A stretch of 64,000 nt of DNA from Adiantum capillus-veneris (lineage: Eukaryota; Streptophyta; Polypodiopsida; Polypodiales; Pteridaceae). Position 1 is the stretch's first letter. Every line of letters begins with the position of its first letter. A model generated the notes under the pieces. The model was not told where the DNA came from. It was given only the letters and a program-made list of their open reading frames with translations, and searched no databases. Made by a program: the position numbers and the translations under genes. Shown here piece by piece: positions 24,701 to 36,012 of this stretch. The stretch lies in NCBI GenBank assembly GCA_014529385.2, contig CM043964.1, positions 6,973,997 to 7,037,996 on the forward strand, in the 5' to 3' direction.

Positions 24701-27700
24701 CATGAGTGGTTTGGTCTCAAGATTCTCCACTTTTTCACTCTATGTCATTACGTTAAGAAGATCTGTGTGTTAAGGTCAACCACTTGTCCAACCTATAAGG
24801 GTATATCTTAAAGGGTATTATTTCTCACCACTTGAAATTTCCATGATATGTTTTACATGGGGGTTTGGTTCCAAGGTCCACCACTTGTCCAAGCTAACTC
24901 TATTGAAACATAGAGAGAAACAAAGGTCCACCACTTGTCCAAGCTAGGCTCCATTGAAACATGGAGAGAAGGATGCTCTATCATTTGTCGAAGCTAACTC
25001 TTTTGAAACATGGGGGGTTTACATTTAAGTTCCACCACTTGTGCAACCTATTAACGCTAGTATCATGAGTGGTTTGGTCTCAAGATTCACCACTTTTTTA
25101 CTCTATATCATTATATTAAGAATATTTGGGTGTTAAGGTCCACCACTTGTCCAACCTATAAGGCTATATCTTAAGGGTTATTCTTTCTCACTACTTGGAG
25201 TGACCATGTAAGGTTTTACATGGGGGTTTGGTTCCAAGGTCCACCACTTGTCCAAGATAACTCTATTGAAACATAGAGAGAAGCAAAGGTCCACCACCTG
25301 TCCAAGCTAGGGTCCATTGAAACATGGAGAGAAGGATGCTCCACCATTTGCCCGAGATAGGCTCCATTGAAACATGAAGAGAAGCAAGCTACACCATGTC
25401 TCCAAGATGCTAATCTCCATTGAAATACATTAAACCCATGATATTTCGTACATGGGGGGTTTACATTCAAGGTCCACCACGTGTCCAACCCATTATCTCT
25501 AGAAGCATGAGTGGTTTGGTCTCAAGATTCACCACTTTTCCACTCTATGTCATTATATTAAGAATATCTGGGTGCTAAGGTCCACCATTTGTACAAACTA
25601 TAAGGCTATATCTTAAACTTTATTCTTTCTCACCACTTGGAGTTACCATGATAGGTTTTACATGGGAGTTTGGTTACAAGGCCCAACACTTGTCCAAGCT
25701 AAATCTATTGAAACATAGAGAGAAGCAAAGGTCCACCACTTGTCCAAGCTAGGCTCCATTGAAACATGGAGAGAAGGATGCTCCACCATTTGTCAAAGAT
25801 AGGCTCCATTGAAACATGAAGAGAAGCAAGCTGCACCATGTCTCCAAGATGCTAGGCTCCATTGAAATACCTTAAACCCATGATATTTCGTACATGGGGG
25901 GTATACATTCAAGGTCCACCACTTGTCCAACCTATTATCCTTAGTAGCATGAGTAGTTTGGTCTCAAGATTCACCACTTTTCCACTCTATGTCGTTATAT
26001 TAAGAAGATCTAGGTTTTAAGGTCGACCACTTGTCCAACCTATAAGGCTAGATCTTAAAGGAAATTATTTCTCACCACTTGGAATGACCATGATATGTTT
26101 TACATGGGGGTTTGGTTCCAGGGTCCAACACTTGTCCAAGCTAACTCTATGGAAACATAGAGAGAAGCAAAGGTCCACCACTTGTCCAAGCTAGGCTCCA
26201 TTGAGACATTTAAAGAAGGATGATCCCCCATTGGTGGAAGATAGGCTCCATCAAAACATGAAGAGAAGCAAGCTGCACCATGTCTCCAAGATTCTAGGCT
26301 TCATCGAAATACCTTAAACCCAGGATATTTTGTACATGGGGAGTTTACATTCAAGGGCCACCACTTGTCCAAGCTATTATCGCTAGTAGAATGAGTGGTT
26401 TTGTCTCAAGATTCACCACTTTTCCACTCTATGTCATTATATTAAGAATATGTGTGTGTTAAGGTCCACCACTTGTCCAACCTATAAGTCTATATCTTAA
26501 AGGATTACCACTTTGAGTGACCATGATAGGTTTTATATGGGGGTTTGGTTCCAAGCTCCACCACTTGTCCAAGCTAACTCTTTTGAAACAGAGAGAGGAG
26601 CAAAGGTCCACTACTTGTCCAAGCTAGGCTCCATTGAAACATGGAGAGAAGGATTCTCCACCATTTGTCAAGCAGATAGGCTCCATTGAAACATGACGAG
26701 AAGCAAGCTGCACCATGTCTCCAAGATGCTAGGCTCCGGTGAAAAACATTAAACCCACGATATGTCGCAGATGAGGGGTTTACATTCAAGGTCCAACACT
26801 TGTCCAAGCTATTATTGGTAGTAGCTTGAGTGGTGTGGTCTCAAGATTCACCACTTTTCCACTCTATGTCATTATATTAAGAATATGTGGGTGTTAATGT
26901 CCACCACTTGTCCAACCTATAAGGCTACATCTTAAAGGTTATTCTTCCGTACCACTTGGAGTGACCATGATAGGTTTTACATGGGGGTTTGGTTCCAAGG
27001 TCCACCACTTGTCCACGCTAACTGTATTGAATCATAGAGAGAAGAAAAGGTCCACCACTTGTTCAAGCTAGGCTCCATTGAAACATGGAGAGAAGGATGC
27101 TCCACCATTTGTCGAAGCTAACTCTATTGAAACATGGGGGGTTTACGTTCAAGGTCCACCACTTTTCAAATCTATTACCGCTAGTAACATGAGTGGTTTT
27201 GTCTCAAGATTCACCACTTTCTCACTCTATGTCATTATGTTAAGAATATTTGGGTGTTACGGTCCACCACTTGTCCAACCTATAAGACTATATCTTAAAG
27301 GTTATTATTTCTCACGACTTAGAGTGACCATGATAGGTTTTACATTGGGGTTTGGTTCCAAGGGCCATCACTTGTCCAAGCTAACTCTATTGAAACATAG
27401 AGAGAAGCAAAGGTCCACCACTTGTCCAAGCTAGGGTCCATTGAAACATGGAGAGAAGGATGCTCCACCATTTGTCCAAGATAGGCTCCATTGAAACATG
27501 AAGAGAAGCAAGGTGCACCATGTATCCAAGATGTTAGGGTCCATCTAAATACCTTAAACCCACCATATTTCGTAGATTTGGGGTTTACATTCACGGTCCA
27601 CTCCTTGTCCAACCTATAAGTCTATATCTTAAAGGTTATTTTTTCGTACCACTTGGAGTGACCATGATAGGTTTTATATGGGTGTTTGGTTCCAAGCTCC

Positions 27701-28360
27701 ACCACTTGTCCAAGCTAACTCTATTGAAACAAAGAGAGAAGCAAAGGTCCACCACTTGTCCAAGCTAGGCTCCATTGAAACATGGAGAGAAGGATGCTCC
27801 ACCATTTGTCCAAGATAGCCTCCATTGAAACATGACGAGAAGCAAGCTGCACCATGTCTCCAAGATGCTAGGCTCCATCCAAAAACATTAAACCCATGAT
27901 ATGTCGTAGATAAGGGGTTTACATTCAAGGTCCAACAGTTGTCCAAGCTATTATTGGTAGTAGCCTGAGTGGTTTGGTCTCAAGATTCACCACTTTTCCA
28001 CTCTATGTCATTATATTAAGAATATGTGGGTGTTAAGGTCCAACACTTGTACAACCTATAAGGCTACATCTTAAAGGTTATTCTTTCTTACCACTTGGAG
28101 TGACCATGATAGGTTTCACGTGGGGGTTTGGTATCAAGTTCCACCACTTGTCCAAGCTAACTCTATTGAATTATAGAGAGAAGCAAAGGTCCACCACTTG
28201 TCTAAGCTAGGCTCCATTGAAACATGGAGAGAAGGATGTCCATCATTTCTCGAAGCTAACTCTATTGAAACATGGGGGGTTTACGTTCAAGGTCCACAAC
28301 TTGTCCAAGCTATTACCGCTAGTAGCATGAGTGGTTTTGTCTCAAGATTCACCACTTATC
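21775..28360. repeat. Higher-order repeat unit, copy 2 (6.585 kb)
   Basis: This is the second copy of the block at 15,190-21,774. Only scattered single-base differences and small indels are visible by eye, for example one fewer G in the run near 22,130 and CTATCC versus TTATCC near 22,610. Similarity breaks near 28,360-28,380, where the next units are clearly more diverged. The near-identity indicates a recent tandem duplication, or an assembly artefact to be excluded. Confidence 0.88.
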
Positions 28361-31300
28361 ACTCTATGTCATTATATTAAGGATATCTGGGTGTTAAGGT
28401 CCACCACTTGTCCAACCTATAAGGCTATATCTTAAAGGTAATTCTTTCTCACGACTTCGAGTGACCATGATAGGTTTTACATTGGGGTTTGGTTCCAAGG
28501 TCCACCACTTGTCCAAGCTAACTCTATTGAAACATAGAGAGAAGCAAAGGTCCACCACTTGTGCAAGCTAGGGTCCATTGAAACATGGAGAGAAGGATTC
28601 TCCAACATTTGTCCAAGATAGGTTCCATTGAAACATGAAGAGAAGCAAGGTGGACCATGTCTCCAAGATGCTAGGCTCCATCTAAATACCTTAAACCCAC
28701 GATATTTGGTACATGGGGGGTTTACATTCAAGGTCCACCACTTGTCCAACCTATTATCGCTAGTAGCATGAGTAGTTTGCTCTCACGATTCACCACTTTT
28801 CCACTCTATGCCATTATATTAAGAATATCTGGGTGTTAAGTTCCAACACTTGTCCAACCTATAAGGATATATCATTAAGGTTATTCTTTCTCACCACTTG
28901 GAGTGAACATGATAGGTTTTACATGGGGGTTTGGTTCCAAGGTCCACCACTTGTCCAAGCTAACTCTATTGAAACCTAGAGAGAAACAAAGGTCCACTAC
29001 TTGTCCAAGCTAGGCTCCATTGAAAGATGGAGAGAACGATGCTCCACCATTTGTCGAAGCTAAGTCTATTGAAACATGGGGGGTTTACGTTCAAGTTCCA
29101 CAACTTTTCCAAGCTATTGTCGCTAGTAGCATGAGTGGTTTTGTCTCAAGATTCACCACTTTTCCACTCTATGTCATTATATTAAGAATATTTGGGTGTT
29201 AAGGTCCACCACTTGTCCAACCTATAAGGCTATAATTTAAAGGTTATTCTTTCTCACCACTTGGAGTGACCATGATAGGTTTTACATGGGGGTTTGAGTT
29301 CCAAGGTACACAACTTGTCCAAGCAAAGTCTATTGAATCATAGAGAGAAGAAAAGGTCTACCACTTGTCCAAGCTAGGGTCATTTGAAACATGGAGAGAA
29401 GGATGCTCCACCATTTGTCCAAGATAGGCTCCATCAAAAAATGAAGAGAAGCAAGCTACACCATGTCTCCAAGATGCTAGGCTTCATCGAAATACCTTAA
29501 ACCCATGATATTTTGTACATGGGGGGTCTACATTCTAGGGCCGATACTTGTTCAAGCTATTATCGCTAGTAGCATGAGTGGCTTTGTCTCAAGATTCACC
29601 ACTTTTCCACCGTATGTCATTATATTAACAATATGTGGGTGTTAAGGTCCACCACTTGTCGAACCTATAAGTCTATATCTTAAAGGTTATTCTTTCTTAC
29701 CACTTGGAGTAACCATGATAGGTTTTACATGGGGCTTTGGTTCCAAGCTCCACCACTTGTCCAAGCTAACTCTATTGAAACAGAGAGAGAAGCAAAGGTC
29801 CAAAACTTGTCCAAGCTAAGCTCCATTGAAACATGGAGAGAAGGATGCTCCACCATTTGTCCAAGATAGGCTCCATTGAAACATCACAAGAAGCAAGCTG
29901 CACCATGTCTCCAAGATGCTAGGCTCCATCGAAAAACATTAAACTCACGATATGTCGTAGATGAGGGGTTTACATTCAAGGTCCAACACTTGTTCAAACT
30001 ATTATTGGTAGTAGCCTGAGTGGTTTGGTCTCAAGATTCACCAGTTTTACACTCTATGTCATTATATTAAGAATATGTGGGTGTTATGGTCCACCACTTG
30101 TCCAACCTATAACGCTACATCTTAAAGGTTATTCTTTATTACCACTTGGAGTGACCATGATAGGTTTTACATGGGGGTTTGGTTCCAAGGTCCACCACTT
30201 GTCCAAGCTAACTCTATTGAAACATAGAGAGAAACAAAGGTCCACCACTTGTCCAAGCTAGGCTCCATTGAAACGTGGAGAGAAGGATGGTCCACCATTT
30301 GTTCAAGATAGGCTCCATTGAAACATGACGAGAAGCAAGCTGCACCATGTCTCCAAGATGCTAGGCTCCATCGACATACATTAAACCCACGATATTTCGT
30401 AGATGAGGGGTTTACATTCAAGTTCCACCACTTTTCCAAGCTATTATTGCTAGTAGCCTGAGTGGTTTGGTCTCAAGATTCACCATTTTTATTAAGAATA
30501 TGTGGGTGCTAAGGTCCACCACTTGTCCAACCTATAAGGCTACATCTTAAAAGTCATTCTTTCTTACCACTTGGAGTGACCATGATAGGTTTGACATGGG
30601 GATTTGGTTCCAAGGTCCACCACTTGTCCAAGCTAACTCTATTGAAACATAGAGAGAAACAAAGGTCCACCACTTGTCCAAGCTAGGGTCCATTGAAACA
30701 TGGAGAGAAGGATGCTCCACCATTTGTCCAAGATAGGCTCCATTGAAACATGACGAGAAGCAAGCTGCACCATGTCTTCAAGATGCTACGCTCCATCGAA
30801 ATACATTAAACCCATGATATTTCGTAGATGAGGGGTTTACATTCAAGGTCCACCACTTTTCTAAGCTATTATTTCTAGTAGCCTGAGTGGTTTGGTCTCA
30901 AGATTCACCACTTTAATTAAGAATATCTGGGTGTTAAGGGCCACCACTTGTCCAACTTATAAGGCTACATCTTAAAGGTTATTCTTTCTTCCCACTTGGA
31001 GTGACCATGATAGGTTTTACATGGGGGTTTGGTTCCAAGTTCCACCACTTGTCCAAGCTAACTATATTGAAACATAGAGAGAAACAAAGGTCGACCACTT
31101 GGCCAAGCTAGGCTCCATTGAAACATGGAGAGAACGATGCTCCACCATTTGTCGAAGCTAAGTCTATTGAAACATGGGGGGTTTACGTTCAAGGTCCACC
31201 ACTTGTCCAAGCTATTATCTCTAGAAGCATGAGTGGTTTTATCTCAAGATTCACCACTTTTTCACTCTATGTCATTATATTAAGAATATTTGGGTATTCA

Positions 31301-33351
31301 CGTCCACCACTCGCCCAACCTATAAGGCTATATCTTAAAGGTTATTCTTTCTCACCACTTGGAGTGACCATGATAGGTTTTACATGGGGGTTTGGTTCCA
31401 AGGTCCAACACTTGTCCAAGCTAACTCTATTGAATCATAGAGATCAACAAAGGTCGACCACTTGTCCAAGCTAGGGTCCATTGAAACATGGAGAGAAGGA
31501 TGCTCCACCATTTGTCCAAGATAGGCTCCATTGAAACATGACGAGAAGCAAGTTGCACCATGTCTTCAAGATGCTACGCTCCATCGAAATACATTAAACC
31601 CACGATATTTCGTAGATGAGGGGTTTACATTCAAGGTCCACCACTTGTCTAAGCTATTATTGCTAGTAGCCTGAGTGGTTTGGTCTCAAGATTCACCACT
31701 TTAATTAAGAATATCTGGGTGTTAAGGTCCACCACTTGTCCAACCTATAAGGCTACATCTTAAAGGTTATTCTTTCTTCCCACTTGGAGTGACCATGATA
31801 TGTTTTACATGGGGGTTTGGTTCCAAGGTCCACCACTTGTCCAAGCTAGGCTCCATTGAGACATTTAAAGAAGGATGATCCCCCATTGGTGGAAGATAGG
31901 CTCCATCGAAACATGAAGAGAAGCAAGCTGCACCATGTCTCCAAGATGCTAGGCTTCATCAAAATACCTTAAAGCCAGGATATTTTGTGCATGGGGGGTT
32001 TACATTCAAGGGCCGATACTTGCCCAAACTATTATCGCTAGTAGCATGAGTGGCTTTGTATTAAGATTCACCACTTTTCCACTCTATGTCATTATATTAA
32101 GAATATGTGGGTGTTAAGGTCCACCACTTGTCCAACCTATAAGTCTATATCTTAAAGGTTATTCTTTCTTACCACTTGGAGTAACCATGATAGGTTTTAC
32201 ATGGGGGTTTGGTTCCAAGCTCCACCACTTGTCCAAGATAACTCTATTGAAATAGAGAGAGAAGCAAAGGTCCACCACTTGTCCAAGCTAAGCTCCATTG
32301 AAACATGGAGAGAAGGATGCTCCACCATTAATTGTCCAAGATAGGCTCCATTGAAACATGACGAGAAGCAAGCTGCACCATGTCTCCAAGATGCTAAGCT
32401 CCATCGAAAAACATTAATCTCACAATATGTCGTAGATGAGGGGTTTACATTCAAGGTCCAACACTTGTCCAAGCTATTATTGGTAGTAGCCTGAGTGGTT
32501 TGGTCTCAAGATTCACCACTTTTCCACTCTGTCATTATATTAAGAATATGTGGGTGTTAAGGTCCACCACTTGTCCAACCTATAAGGCTACATCTTAAAG
32601 GTTATTTTTTCTTACCACTTGGAGTGACCATGATAGGTTTTACATGGGGGTTTGGTTCCAAGGTCCACCACCCTTCCAAGCTAACTCTATTGAAACATAG
32701 AGAGAAACAAAGGTCCACCACTTGTCCAAGCTAGGCTCCATTGAAACATGGAGAGAAGGATGGTCCCCCATTTGTTCAAGATAGGCTCCATTGAAACATG
32801 ACGAGAAGCAAGATGCACCATATCTCCAAGATGCTAGGCTCCATCGACATACATTAAACCCACGATATTTCGTAGATGAGGGGTTTACATTCAAGGTCCA
32901 CCACTTGTCCAAGCTATTATTTCTAGTAGCCTGAGTGGTTTGGTCTCAAGATTCACCACTTTTATTAAGAATATGTGAGTGCTAAGGTCCACCCCTTGTC
33001 CAACCTATAAGGCTACATCTTAAAGGTTATTCTTTCTTACCACTTGGAGTGACCATGATAGGTTTTACATGGGGATTTGGTTCCAAGGTCCACCACTTGT
33101 CCAAGCTAACTCTATTGAAACATAGAGAGAAACAAAGGTCCACCACTTGTCCAAGCTAGGGTCCATTGAAACATGGAGAGAAGGATGCTCCACCATTTGT
33201 CCAAGATAGGCTCCATTGAAACATGACGAGAAGCAAGCTGCACCATGTCTCCAAGATGCTACACTCCATCGAAATACATTAAACCCACGATATTTCGTAG
33301 ATGAGGGGTTTACATTCAAGGTCCACCACTTGTCTAAGCTATTATTGCTAG

Positions 33352-33545
33352 CTGCCCTGGACCCCGCCTGGGGCAGTTCCCCAGGACCCCGCCCGGAACA
33401 ATATCCCAAAATCAGCCTCCCAAGCCCCTCCATCGAGAGCGCTATATTCCACATCCCCATCAAGAGCGCTACCCGCAAACCTCACGTGGAAGCGCTTCCT
33501 TGTCACCCCATTGTGGCATTTCCCTAAGACCCCGCATCTGGAGTG
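33352..33545. other. GC-rich insert of unknown origin breaking the satellite
   Basis: The monomer text stops in mid-unit at GCTAG (33,351) and is replaced by about 195 bp that is far richer in G and C than anything else in the window. It holds two copies of a GGACCCCGCC phrase, an inverted repeat CCTGGGG...CCCCAGG (33367-33385), and two GAGCGCTA phrases. Downstream, AT-rich sequence resumes at about 33,546. I cannot assign it to a family. Candidates are a fragment of another repeat, an organellar or filler insertion at a break, or an assembly join. Confidence 0.6.
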
Positions 33546-34140
33546 CTTAATGGGAATATTCTTCATTAGTGAAATTTTGAACATAAATTATATTTAGCAT
33601 ATACTTAAATATAATACAAATATTAACATATTAACTATACTACTAATTTACTATAGCAGTTCTAGATTATGTCCCATACTATATTTAAGGTGCCAAAGGT
33701 TTGGCCTTATGGTCCTAGATTTAGCCAAGTGGTCAACACATATAGGACCAAGTGCACACTGTGCCACAAAACTTGGCCACCACTTCACTTGCCAAAGGTT
33801 AGGCCACATGGTCAATCCTAAGTTTCCAATGTTCTTATTATGTCACCTTTTGCCTCGTGGAAAACCTAGGCTTGTTTTCACATACTCAGGCACTTCAAGC
33901 CATAATAAATTTTCATTACTCTTCGGCAACCCTTTTGTTCAAGTCTTTGAAAAAACGTTGCTTAAGGCCACCCTAAACCATTTTCATTTAGGGGTGTCTA
34001 AAACTAGCTTTTTGGCAATTCGAAAAGAAAATGGTCAAAGTTTTATACTTAGTTTTAACCACTTGACCAATTCAAATATTGGAAATCAAGGTCTTGTAAT
34101 ACTTTTCTTTGGACATCACACATTAAAACTAGATCCCTCA
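33546..34140. other. AT-rich spacer and diverged box-like text
   Basis: After a short AT-rich stretch (TTTAGCATATACTTAAATATAATAC), the sequence has loosely repeated phrases such as GGCCACATGGTCAATCC and TTAGCCAAGTGGTCAACAC. These may be strongly diverged relatives of the box. A 150-codon open frame (33709-34161) has no recognisable domain and overlaps this repeat-like text, so I do not call it a gene. Confidence 0.4.
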
Positions 34141-35900
34141 CTTGTCCAAGCTATGCTCTAATACAATAAAGGGCTTTTGGTTTCAAGATGCACCACTTTC
34201 CCAACCTTGATTCCATTAAAGAAGCTAGCTCTACTTAGACATTTAATAGCAAGGTCCTGTAGCAGTTCACATTGAACATTTTCCATGGCAGCTAGGTCCA
34301 CCACTTATCTAAGCTATGCTTTAATACAGTAAGGGGGTTTTGGTTTCAAGATCCACCACTTGTCCAAACTTGATTTGGGAAGCAAGGTCCTATAATAGTT
34401 TGCTTTGGACATTCACCATTACAACTAAGTCCACGACTTCTCCAAGCTATGTTCTAATACACTAAGGACGTTTTGGTTTGAAGGAGAACCACTTGTACGA
34501 CTTTGTTTTTGGAATTAAGGTCTTTACATAGTTCACCTTGGACCTTGGACATTGGATACTACAACTAAGCCCACCACTTGTCCAAGCTATCCTCTATATA
34601 TAGCCAAAGGGTTTGGGTTTCAAGATTCACCACTTTTCCAACCTTTCTTCCATTAAAGAAAGGAGGGGAATTATAACTAGGTCCACCAATTGTCCAAGAT
34701 ATGCTCTGATATAGAAAGGGGATTTTGGTTTCAATAATCCACCACGTGTTCAACCTTGCAAGACTCAAGGGATACTTGGACATTGGAAAGCATAGTCCTA
34801 TAGTAGTTGATAGGTGGCAGTGGGTATAACAACTAGGTCCAACCTATGCTCTCATATAGCAAAGAGGCTTTGGTTTCAAGGTCCACCACTTGTCCAACCT
34901 TGCTTCCATTAAAGAAATGAGGGGCTACGTAAACATTGGCAAGCAAGGTAGAAAGGTCCTAAGGTATTTCACCTTGGATATTGGGCATTATAACTAGGTC
35001 CACCACTTGTCCAAGCTATGCTCTGATATAGAAAGGGGATTTTCGTTTCAAGGTCCACCACATGTTCAACCTTGCAAAACTCAAGGGATACTTGGACATT
35101 GGAAAGCATAGTCCTATAGTAGTTGATAGGTGGCAGTGGGTATTACAACTAGGTCCAACCTATGCTCTCATATAGCAAAGAGGCTTTAGTTTCAAGGTCC
35201 ACCACTTGTCCAACCTTGCTTCCATTAAAGAAATGAGGGGCTATGTAAACATTGGCAAGCAAGGTAGCAAGGTCCTAAGGTGTTTCACCTTGGATATTGG
35301 GCATTATAACTAGGTCCACCACTTGTCCAAGCTATGGTCTGATATAGAAAGGGGATTTTCGTTTCAAGGTCCACCACGTGTTCAACCTTGAAAGACTCAA
35401 GGGATACTTGGACATTGGAAAGCATAGTCCTATAGTAGTTGATAGGTGGCAGTGGGTATTACAACTAGGTCCAACCTATGCTCTCATATAGCAAAGAGGC
35501 TTTGGTTTCAAGGTCCACCACTTGTCCAACCTTACTTCCATTAAATAAATGAGGGGCTACGTAAACATTGGCAAGCAAGGTAGCAAGGTCCTAAGGTATT
35601 TCACCTTGGATATTGGGCATTATAACTAGGTCCACCACTTGTCCAAGCTATGCTCTGATATAGAAAGGGGATTTTCGTTTCAAGGTCCACCACGTGTTCA
35701 ACCTTGAAAGCCTCAAGGGATACTTGGACATTGGAAAGCATAGTCCTATAGTAGTTGATAGGTGGCAGTGGGTATTACAACTAGGTCAACCACTTGTCCA
35801 ACCTATGCTCTAATATAGCAAGGATGCTTTGGTTTCAAGATCCACCATAATTTTCAACCTTGCTTCCATTAATATAGCAAGGAGGATTTGGTCTCAAGGT
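34141..35900 (-). repeat. Second satellite array, 316-bp period, sharing the box
   Basis: Units begin at CTAGGTCCACCACTTGTCC near 34,678, 34,994, 35,310 and 35,626, a period of 314-316 bp. The unit text (GCTCTGATATAGAAAGGGG, GATACTTGGACATTGGAAAG, TAGTTGATAGGTGGCAGTGG, ATGAGGGGCTA) is unrelated to the 440-bp monomer except for the GGTCCACCACTTGTCCAAGC and CCAACC boxes. From 34,141 to 34,677, more diverged units of the same type occur. The array ends about 110 bp before the acceptor of the plus-strand gene. Confidence 0.88.
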
Positions 35901-36012
35901 TCACCACTTGTCCAACCTATGCAAACCTTTTCCATGTTGTAGCATGATTTTTTGTTTGAAGAGTATTTTTCTATAACTATGGATTTAACAATGTAATCTT
36001 TTTCACTTACAG

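Larger units (their letters stand above)
13440..33351 (-). repeat. Major satellite array, ~440-bp monomers, box AAGGTCCACCACTTGTCC
   Basis: This is a long head-to-tail array. The landmark CCAACCTATAAGGCTATATC recurs near 13951, 14391, 14831, 15248, 15688, 16130, 16517, 16965, 17325, 17768 and 18207 and onward. The monomer is therefore about 440 bp, with shortened forms of about 360 and 390 bp. Each full monomer carries three or four copies of the box GGTCCACCACTTGTCCAAGC or its CCAACC form, separated by phrases such as TCCATTGAAACATGGAGAG. One recurrent variant carries CCCCCATTGGTGGA (near 16265, 19630, 22850, 26225, 31880). Units from about 28.4 kb onward are more diverged. Minus-strand frames of about 90 codons are open in many monomers, but they are repeats of the same satellite text. 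Confidence 0.95.

Noticed and set aside
13440-33351. Dozens of ~90-codon minus-strand open frames with near-identical translations (MDKWWTLNVNPP type)
   Set aside because: They are one per satellite monomer, vary with monomer indels, have no domain or start context, and are explained by the repeat's low stop content in one frame.
13440-33351. CRISPR-like regular repeats
   Set aside because: Units are ~440 bp with related, not unique, spacers, in a plant-type genome with introns and LTR elements.
33709-34161. 150-codon open frame near the GC-rich insert
   Set aside because: No domain is visible, composition follows the surrounding degenerate repeat phrases, and there are no supporting splice or start signals.
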